Shown here: piece by piece, positions 5,985 through 10,341 of the stretch
Layout of the letters: every line of letters begins with the position of its first letter
Position numbering within the stretch: the first letter of the stretch is position 1
DNA from: JBBSHJ01 sp038253135
GTDB lineage: Bacteria; Actinomycetota; Actinomycetes; Mycobacteriales; QHCD01
Length of the DNA stretch: 10,341 bases
Assembly: GCA_038253135.1 (NCBI GenBank)
Contig: JBBSHJ010000109.1
Span: forward strand, 1-10,341
Reading direction: 5' to 3'
Position numbers and translations under genes: made by a program
The notes under the pieces: model-generated
Told to the model about the DNA's origin: nothing
Database searches by the model: none
Seen by the model: only the letters and a program-made list of their open reading frames with translations

Positions 5985-6808
5985 GCGGTTTCCTCCTCGA
6001 TCACGGTGGCACCAGGAAAGGCGGCCTTGACGATGTACAGCGCCCGATCCATCGCCTGGTCGTGGGCGGGTTCGCGGTTGCAGACCGGGTGCAGATCCCA
6101 GCCCTGCTCGATCAGCACCCGGTCGAGGCGAACACCGCATCGGCGGCACAACTCGAACGGCCGGTGCTCCGGGTGGGCCGGGTCGAGGGCGCAGCCGGGT
6201 CGAACGCACTCCGGCCGGTGTTCCGGGTGAGGAGACATTCGGGCGCTACCCACCGGACACTCAGTTTGGCTTGTGCCTGTGAGTTGAGGTGCTGAGACGG
6301 AACTACGCATCGACGCAGAGTGAGCCTTCTCGTCGGTGCCGTCTGTGAGTGTTGCCGTCGCGACGCGATTGCCGTCGTGGTCCGTACGCGGCTCGCGGTG
6401 CTCGTCTACTGCCACGACCTCGCTAACGCTCGGACTCTTCTTTATTGAGTAGGCCACCACGTGGCCTACAACTCCGGGTAGTTGTGTACGAGTGGGTGGC
6501 CTACAACTCTGGTCAGTTGTGGGCCACCTATGGCCTACAACTTCTCCGGGGATGGTGGCGACGTAGACAGATGGCCGGCCGTGGCCGCCACGGACCGTGA
6601 TGGTCAGCCAGCCTTGCTCGACGGCATCGGCGAGGTGTCTCCGTAAGGTGCGCACCGGCAGGCCGGTGGCGTCGGCGAGTTGCTCCTGCCACATGCTGAG
6701 CTGGCCGCCGGTGGTCATGCGGTCCGCGAGGAGTAGCAAGGTGCCGCGAACGCCGCGACGGCCGGTCCAGGACTTCGCGAGGCACCGGCGCCATGCCTGC
6801 CGGTTCAC
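5981..6808 (-). CDS. Winged-helix DNA-binding protein, putative replication initiator
   Basis: The GTG at 6808 overlaps the previous stop as GTGA, giving 275 residues; the open frame extends further upstream but only as a shadow of the 81-aa gene. Residues about 15-85 form a winged helix-turn-helix (LADATGLPVRTLRRHLADA, then GWLTITVRGGHGRPSVYVA). A low-complexity linker follows at about 88-190. The C-terminus has two tandem 18-residue units, each starting HPEHRP and carrying Cys residues (C201/C206, C221/C224), then C243, suggesting a zinc-binding domain. The duplication is visible in DNA as two near-identical 17-mers at 6159-6175 and 6213-6229. The repeats at 6449-6542 lie within the linker codons, as phage lambda's origin lies within gene O. 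Initiator function is inferred from the winged helix and these repeats; a transcription factor is the main alternative. Confidence 0.8.
   Translation of the reverse strand: MNRQAWRRCLAKSWTGRRGVRGTLLLLADRMTTGGQLSMWQEQLADATGLPVRTLRRHLADAVEQGWLTITVRGGHGRPSVYVATIPGEVVGHRWPTTDQSCRPPTRTQLPGVVGHVVAYSIKKSPSVSEVVAVDEHREPRTDHDGNRVATATLTDGTDEKAHSASMRSSVSAPQLTGTSQTECPVGSARMSPHPEHRPECVRPGCALDPAHPEHRPFELCRRCGVRLDRVLIEQGWDLHPVCNREPAHDQAMDRALYIVKAAFPGATVIEEETA
6434..6542. repeat. Iteron-like repeat array with AT-rich flank, putative origin
   Basis: GTGGCCTACAACT occurs at 6461-6473 and 6496-6508, and with one change at 6530-6542, a spacing of 35 and 34 bases. Inverted copies interleave: AGTTGTGGGCCAC at 6515-6527 (one change), and half copies AGTTGT at 6480-6485 and GTAGGCCAC at 6449-6457. 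Two identical-geometry units ACAACT-N6-AGTTGT result (6468-6485 and 6503-6520), plus GTAGGCCAC and GTGGCCTAC separated by three bases. The flank at 6434-6451 (CTCTTCTTTATTGAGTAG) is markedly AT-rich. Regular binding sites beside an easily melted tract are typical of iteron origins. An operator array is the alternative. Confidence 0.75.
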
Positions 6809-7050
6809 CGGTCGACCTCGACAAGCTCGACGTGCCGGCGTCGGCGGCTGTGCTCCAGGTAGGCCACGACATCGGTGAGCATGTCGATCGGCATGGTGAA
6901 GGTCTTGAACACCGGGCACCGCATGCGCGGGCTCTGTGTGGCGTCTAGGGCGGCCTTGACGCCTTTCCCGTAGAGCCACGCCGACCGCTTGCCGACCTCG
7001 ACCCGAACGGTGCCGACCGGGAAGGGCAGCTTCGGCTGCCGGGAGGTCAC
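6805..7050 (-). CDS. Unknown protein, 81 aa, early operon
   Basis: The GTG overlaps the stop of the 256-aa gene (GTGA), and its own stop overlaps the start of the winged-helix gene, so it is coupled on both sides. The product is basic: an N-terminal beta-like part (KLPFPVGTVRVEVGKRSAWL) is followed by a helical end (MPIDMLTDVVAYLEHSRRRR). No domain is recognised. A small basic protein beside the integrase/replication genes could be a DNA-binding factor such as a recombination directionality factor, but this is a guess from size and place. Confidence 0.75.
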   Translation of the reverse strand: MTSRQPKLPFPVGTVRVEVGKRSAWLYGKGVKAALDATQSPRMRCPVFKTFTMPIDMLTDVVAYLEHSRRRRHVELVEVDR

Positions 7051-7817
7051 GCGGCACCGCCGGCGTCGTCGCCTCGGTCGAGCAGGTCGGCGAACTGCTG
7101 GTCAATGGAGCCGGTGTCCACGAGCTGGTCGAGTGCGTCGCAGGTGAGCCGCCAGCGCGCCGAGTAGTCGCACACGATGGATCGGACAGCGGGGTCGGCC
7201 GGTCCCCCGGATCGAGCGGTGAGATGGCCGAGAAGGTCGTTCATCCCCCGGTCGATACGTCGCAGAATCACCACAGCGCCGGTCAGATCCGCGGCCGGGT
7301 TGTCGCCGGTTTTGGCAGCGGCGTCCTTCGCTCGCCGGGAGACCGCCGCGGTCATCTTCTCGGTGACCGCCGCGACCGCCGCATCCCGCTTGGCGGCCCA
7401 CTCCCGGCGGGTGATCTCCTTCAGCACCGCCGACCGGGATGACTTCCCCGCGTCAACCCACGCCTGCACCACGGTCACGTGCTCGGCGAGACGCCGGAAG
7501 TCGTAGCGCTCGTGGTGGTCGAGCTTTACGTCGCGGGGTAAAGCACCCTCTGAGTGCTGATTGACGGACCCGAACTCGGGGGCCGGTCCGAGTAACTGCC
7601 CGATGCGGACCTCAGCCCACCGGCTACCCGCCTGCGCCTCCCCCTTCTGCCCCTTGTCTGTTACGTAGGCTTCCAACGCGGCGAGCTGGCGGCGCATCTC
7701 ATCGACTTCCGGTAGGCCATCCAAGCCCGCCACGTGCTCCCGGACCCGCACGGCGAACCCCGGCGGTGCGAGCACGCCCAACGCGCCCGGCTCGGGAATG
7801 ACCAACTCGCCGCTCAT
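7047..7817 (-). CDS. Unknown phage protein, 256 aa, possibly DNA-associated
   Basis: The ATG at 7817 overlaps the stop of the 99-aa gene (ATGA). The protein is largely helical. The N-terminal part contains LAALEAYVTD and RWAEVRIGQLL (66-76), a pattern I associate with uncharacterised actinobacterial phage proteins. A middle segment (HERYDFRRLAEH, then WVDAGKSSRSAVLKEI, about 102-135) could form a helix-turn-helix-like unit. A long Ala/Lys/Arg helix at 136-172 follows, possibly a coiled coil, and then a C-terminal helical domain. No catalytic motif is visible. The operon position next to the putative initiator suggests a part in replication or partition, but I cannot assign a family. Confidence 0.85.
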   Translation of the reverse strand: MSGELVIPEPGALGVLAPPGFAVRVREHVAGLDGLPEVDEMRRQLAALEAYVTDKGQKGEAQAGSRWAEVRIGQLLGPAPEFGSVNQHSEGALPRDVKLDHHERYDFRRLAEHVTVVQAWVDAGKSSRSAVLKEITRREWAAKRDAAVAAVTEKMTAAVSRRAKDAAAKTGDNPAADLTGAVVILRRIDRGMNDLLGHLTARSGGPADPAVRSIVCDYSARWRLTCDALDQLVDTGSIDQQFADLLDRGDDAGGAA

Positions 7818-8113
7818 GCGACACCCCGCAGAATCGCGTCGGTGTTCTCGTCAAGCAAGCCGAGACGGTGAAGGTGGCACCACGCCAGCCGCCGGGCCTC
7901 GATGTGGGCGGGCCGGTCGGCCGGGTCGGATTCCAACGGGTCGCGCCGGCCGTCCGGCATGGGTGGCAGCCGAAATGAGGCGCGCTTCCTACGGCGCAGC
8001 GCGGCAGGAATGTCGCCCGGGTCGCCTAGACTGCGGTCGAGGGATCCAGTGGTGGTGACCTTGAGTTTGATGGCGGACCCGGCGTTGGTGAGCGCCGGGC
8101 TTCGTCGTCTCAT
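7814..8113 (-). CDS. Unknown basic protein, 99 aa, early operon
   Basis: The ATG overlaps the preceding stop as ATGA and the stop overlaps the next start, both supporting this reading. The N-terminal half is very basic (AALRRRKRASFRLPP). The C-terminal half is a helical segment (PAHIEARRLAWCHLHRLGLL). A shorter form starting at the internal ATG at 7960 is possible but lacks a ribosome site and would lose the coupling. The function is unknown; the composition would suit nucleic-acid contact. Confidence 0.7.
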   Translation of the reverse strand: MRRRSPALTNAGSAIKLKVTTTGSLDRSLGDPGDIPAALRRRKRASFRLPPMPDGRRDPLESDPADRPAHIEARRLAWCHLHRLGLLDENTDAILRGVA

Positions 8114-8328
8114 AGCCCACCACGCAAGAGGACCGTCAACTTGTCGACCTGCGCCTGGGTCAATGGCGGTGCTGAGGCCACCAGGGTGGCGATGCGCTCC
8201 GCGGTGGCGATGCGCTGGTAGTCGGTGCGGAGATCCTCGACGCGGGCTCTCGCCTCGGGTGTCGGGTTTTTGTTCGCCTTCGCGGTCTCGGAGGCGAGTA
8301 CCGCTCGGGCCGTTGTCCGGGCTGACAC
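8110..8328 (-). CDS. Small conserved actinobacterial element protein, 72 aa, unknown function
   Basis: A GTG at 8328 has GAGGAG nine bases upstream, a strong ribosome site. A longer frame from a GTG at 8367 has no properly spaced site. The product starts SARTTARAVLASETAKANKN and ends in AERIATLVASAPPLTQAQ plus KLTVLLRGG. I recognise this general pattern, an Ala/Arg-rich start and a C-terminal AAPPLTxxQ-LxxLLR motif, from small proteins carried by actinobacterial integrative elements, from memory only. The role is unknown. The 71 bases before it (8329-8399) hold no gene or clear promoter. Confidence 0.8.
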   Translation of the reverse strand: MSARTTARAVLASETAKANKNPTPEARARVEDLRTDYQRIATAERIATLVASAPPLTQAQVDKLTVLLRGGL

Positions 8329-8399
8329 TGGACGTGGCTCCTCTAAGGAAGCGCCGTCCTCGCGCACCTCAGGGTCACCGCCCGGGACTGAGCTACATG

Positions 8400-8780
8400 C
8401 TAGTGGGCAGAAGGCAGAGGAGGCATAAACCCGCCCGCGACTCGCCGAACGTCAACACTTCGGCAGTCGCCGGACACCGCTAGGGGCACGAGCCGGATGA
8501 TCTCGCCCGCCCAGTCGCCGCACTCGCACGCACCGCCCCACCCTCGGTCCGGATCCACGTCGGCAAGATGTAGGGGGCGGTCATTGTCTTCAGCGAGTCG
8601 AATACCGCCGTCGCTCAGCACGACGATCATTAGCGTCGGCGGGCGGTGGCTGTAGCAGTAGACCTTGAGCACAACGTCATCACGCGCGGCATTCCTCAGG
8701 CGGGCGTTGGGCCGCGGCCGGTGGCGGAGTCTCGGCACCCGCGACCCAGATTTCGGCGGCGGATCGACCTCCGGGCTCAC
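8400..8780 (-). CDS. Unknown protein, 126 aa, directly after the integrase
   Basis: The GTG at 8780 overlaps the integrase stop as GTGA, and GGAGG lies eight bases upstream inside the last integrase codons, so translation is coupled to integrase. The first 40 residues are Pro/Arg-rich and look unstructured. The rest has a short beta-like segment (TLMIVVLSDGGIRLAE), a Cys-x-Cys pair in GGACECGDWAGE, and another beta segment. No family is recognised. A regulator of integration or excision is conceivable from its place alone. The Arg/Pro-rich start could also be spurious, with the real protein starting later. Confidence 0.6.
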   Translation of the reverse strand: MSPEVDPPPKSGSRVPRLRHRPRPNARLRNAARDDVVLKVYCYSHRPPTLMIVVLSDGGIRLAEDNDRPLHLADVDPDRGWGGACECGDWAGEIIRLVPLAVSGDCRSVDVRRVAGGFMPPLPSAH

Positions 8781-10168
8781 AGCGTTTGCCTCCACTCGAT
8801 CTCAACCAACTCAGGGTCGAACTCGCGGGCACCCTGACTGGCGCGCATGACCCTGATCTCTAGCAGCAGGTCGATCACGGCCCGGCGGCGGGTGAGGCTC
8901 AGCGTCGCCCACACCTCGGCAGCCCGGTCGTTGCCGGCCAGACCGTCGAGCAGCGGCGAGTCGTCGACCACCCTGGCCCGGGCCTCGGCTGCCTGTATCT
9001 GCGGGCGCAGCCGGGCGGTGATCCGCTCCAGTTGCCGGGCGTCGATCTTGCCGTCGGCATAGTCGTCGGCCGCACGGTCGAGGCGGGCCAGCAGCCCGCG
9101 TGCCTCCTCGGCGGCCTGACGCCGCTCGTCGCTCGTGTCGGTGACGGTGAGAGCGACGGCGTCGGGAAGGGCCAGCCGGGCCAGCACAACGGCGGTCACC
9201 AGCTCGTCGACATCGCGACGGTTACGGGACACGCAGCCCGGCCCGGAGCACCGGTAGGAAGCGGTCGTGCGGTTCATCGCGCCGCGCATCGTCGCACCGC
9301 ACGCGCCGCACCGGGCGATCCCGGAGAGCAGGTGCACCGCGGCCGACGAGGTCGACGTGCGGCGTTGCGGGTCGTTCAGCACGGCCCGGACCTGCTCCCA
9401 CCGGCCGCGGGCGAGGATCGGCTCCCACGCACCGTCGCCGATGACCTCGCCGTGATGCACCCGCAGACCGGCGTTGCGCTCGCGGAGCACCAGGTGCCGG
9501 ACCATGCCCTTCGCCCACGCCTTTCCGGTCGGCGAGGGTATGCCGTCATCGTTGAGGGCCTTGGTGACGTTGCGCAGGGACTCCCCCGCGATGATCGCGT
9601 CGGCGATGCGCCGTACGACGGCGGCCTCGGCCGGGTCGATCACGTCCCGGCGCTGGCCGGATTCCGTGTCGTACGACGGCTGCCAGCCGTAGGCCCGGCG
9701 GCCGTGCCGGGTGCCCTTGCTCGCGTTCTGCTCCAACGCTCTGCGCACCCTCTCGCTCTTGTGCTCCGACTCGTAGCGTGCACCGTTGCCCAGCGTCCGC
9801 GCCATGAAACGCCCGGACGGCGTGCCGAGGTCGTAGCGGCCGGCCTGCACCGTCTCCACTCGTACGCCGTGCGCCTCCACGGTGTCGATGAAGCTCTCCA
9901 ACTCGACCGGGGATCGGTGCAGCCGGTCCGGGTGCCAGGCCAGCACCACATCGACATGGTTGTCGACGATGGCGCGCATCATCGCCAGGTAGCCGGGCCT
10001 TGGCTTGCCCGAGTACGCGCTGCAGTCGTTGTCAGTGAAGGTGCGGGTGACCTCCCAGCCCTTGCCGGTGGCGAGCGCGGCGCAGTCGTCGCGCTGCCTC
10101 TCCACGCCCAGACCCTGGCCGGTCCGGTCGTCGCTGATCCGGCAGTAGACCGCTACTCGGTTCGTCAT
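8777..10168 (-). CDS. Large serine recombinase (phage integrase)
   Basis: This enzyme joins attP and attB through a covalent serine-DNA intermediate. The 463-residue protein has the resolvase catalytic domain at about 4-150 with the nucleophile Ser12 in YCRIS, the helix starting GLGVERQRDDC and the AWHPDRLHRS arginine motif (77-86). A recombinase domain follows at about 155-265 (HGRRAYGW, LNDDGIPSPTGKAW). Then come a zinc ribbon with C287, C290, C307 and C312, and a coiled-coil stretch at about 345-400 that in this family controls direction of recombination. The length is normal and all motifs are intact, so it is probably active. Only about 30 bases separate its ATG from the broken host gene. 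GAGG is very close to the ATG, and CATACT at 10181-10176 could be a -10 box for a leaderless transcript. Confidence 0.97.
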   Translation of the reverse strand: MTNRVAVYCRISDDRTGQGLGVERQRDDCAALATGKGWEVTRTFTDNDCSAYSGKPRPGYLAMMRAIVDNHVDVVLAWHPDRLHRSPVELESFIDTVEAHGVRVETVQAGRYDLGTPSGRFMARTLGNGARYESEHKSERVRRALEQNASKGTRHGRRAYGWQPSYDTESGQRRDVIDPAEAAVVRRIADAIIAGESLRNVTKALNDDGIPSPTGKAWAKGMVRHLVLRERNAGLRVHHGEVIGDGAWEPILARGRWEQVRAVLNDPQRRTSTSSAAVHLLSGIARCGACGATMRGAMNRTTASYRCSGPGCVSRNRRDVDELVTAVVLARLALPDAVALTVTDTSDERRQAAEEARGLLARLDRAADDYADGKIDARQLERITARLRPQIQAAEARARVVDDSPLLDGLAGNDRAAEVWATLSLTRRRAVIDLLLEIRVMRASQGAREFDPELVEIEWRQTL

Positions 10169-10194
10169 GCCTCGGAGTATGCCACAGCGAACAG

Positions 10195-10215
10195 ACGACG
10201 AGGGTGGTCTTGCCG
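10195..10215. other. Probable attachment site (attL/attR) junction
   Basis: Reading the minus strand leftward, similarity to CpaF/TadA ATPases holds through the P-loop sequence ending GKTTL (codons to about 10200). It then stops, where relatives would continue with LNCL-like residues. The integrase starts 32 bases further. The crossover core therefore lies in or just beside GGCAAGACCACCCTC (10214-10200). Its partner copy is outside the window, so the exact core cannot be fixed. Confidence 0.7.
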
Positions 10216-10341
10216 GCTTGGGTGCCGCCGGACACGATCACGTTGAGGCCGGCAGTAACGGCGGCCTCGAGAAACGCGGCGGCCGGTGTCGTGAGGGTGC
10301 CGAGCGCGACGAGCTCGTCGAGCGTGTTGGCCCGCAGCACA
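10200..10341 (-). pseudogene. cpaF: Host CpaF/TadA-type secretion ATPase, broken by integration
   Basis: The minus-strand frame from the window edge reads VLRANTLDELVALGTLT, then FLEAAVTAGLNVIVSGGTQA and GKTTL, very like actinobacterial CpaF/TadA ATPases that power Flp pilus assembly or related secretion. It includes the Walker A motif GGTQAGKT (codons 10229-10206). Right after it the sequence leaves the family; the frame runs on as about 56 unrelated codons overlapping the integrase to a stop at 10032. The upstream part is outside the window, and the downstream half is presumably at the other end of the element. The truncated product would lack Walker B and be inactive, so the insertion should abolish this ATPase unless the element leaves. 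Confidence 0.85.

Larger units (their letters stand above)
1..10200. mobile_element. Integrated prophage-like or satellite element with serine integrase and HK97 head genes
   Basis: Seen: a serine integrase lies about 30 bases inside a host gene that is broken at its P-loop. It is followed by small coupled genes, a winged-helix protein with repeats, and a head module of capsid, portal, protease, HNH nuclease and large terminase. All but one of the genes are on the minus strand. Known: phage satellites of the capsid-forming PICI type, and the roughly 10-kb phiRv1 element of Mycobacterium tuberculosis, combine an integrase, replication genes and their own head genes without tail genes. Inferred: this is an element of that kind. 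The right boundary is near 10200. The left boundary is not visible, because no second copy of the attachment sequence or host gene remainder appears near base 1. Total length and absence of tails are therefore unproven. Confidence 0.85.

Noticed and set aside
6809..7105. N-terminal extension of the winged-helix protein up to 7105
   Set aside because: The extension is Arg/Pro/His-rich shadow sequence of the 81-aa gene; the GTGA overlap at 6808 gives a natural start.
10032..10199. Fusion of the host ATPase fragment to a 56-codon tail
   Set aside because: Beyond 10200 the frame is out of register with the integrase and matches no family, so it is a by-product of insertion, not a designed fusion.
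9032..10246. 404-codon plus-strand open frame
   Set aside because: It lies entirely opposite the integrase, whose motifs are complete, and its translation is Arg/Gly/Pro-rich shadow sequence with no domain.
1..10341. CRISPR array, tRNA or rRNA gene
   Set aside because: No regularly spaced repeat-spacer series was seen (the 6449-6542 repeats are too few, partly inverted and inside a gene), and no tRNA- or rRNA-like sequence was noticed on reading both strands.

Overview
The window is almost entirely one integrated, phage-derived element in a high-G+C actinomycete. This rests on very GC-rich DNA, strongly GC-biased third codon positions, frequent GTG starts, and a host gene fragment that reads like an actinobacterial CpaF/TadA secretion ATPase. 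I cannot name the genus; Streptomyces or a Micromonospora/Frankia-type actinomycete are all reasonable.

Layout from right to left, in the direction of transcription (minus strand). At 10200-10341 lies the beginning-to-Walker-A part of a host CpaF/TadA-type ATPase gene. It is broken immediately after the codons for the P-loop, which marks one attachment site. About 30 bases further begins a large serine integrase (8777-10168). It is followed by a chain of small, mostly unrecognised genes of 126, 72, 99, 256 and 81 aa, then a 275-aa protein with an N-terminal winged helix and a C-terminal Cys/His region, then a 123-aa unknown. Most are joined by 4-base ATGA/GTGA overlaps, so they look like one early/replication operon. 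The 275-aa gene carries a regular array of direct and inverted repeats next to a short AT-rich tract (6434-6542), which I read as a likely replication origin inside its own initiator gene. An intergenic stretch at 5484-5612 holds a GC-rich hairpin and a perfect AT-rich palindrome, probably the end of the early operon and the control region of the head operon.

The head operon follows: HK97-type major capsid (4209-5483), a 78-aa unknown, portal (2824-3969), prohead protease (2297-2827), HNH endonuclease (1962-2300) and two very short coupled ORFs. A 60-aa gene on the opposite strand (1513-1695) interrupts the series, and the large terminase (35-1495) is last. Two related palindromes (13-44 and 1784-1810) flank the terminase/60-aa block.

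Taken together the element can integrate, probably replicate, build a capsid and pump DNA into it. No small terminase, head-tail connector, tail, lysis, repressor or excisionase gene is recognisable. The gene order (capsid, portal, protease, HNH, large terminase) is the reverse of the usual terminase-portal-protease-capsid order of HK97-like phages. This recalls the tail-less, capsid-encoding satellites (capsid-forming PICIs) and the small phiRv1-type elements of mycobacteria. The far end of the element is not in the window, so a tail module to the left of base 1 cannot be excluded.
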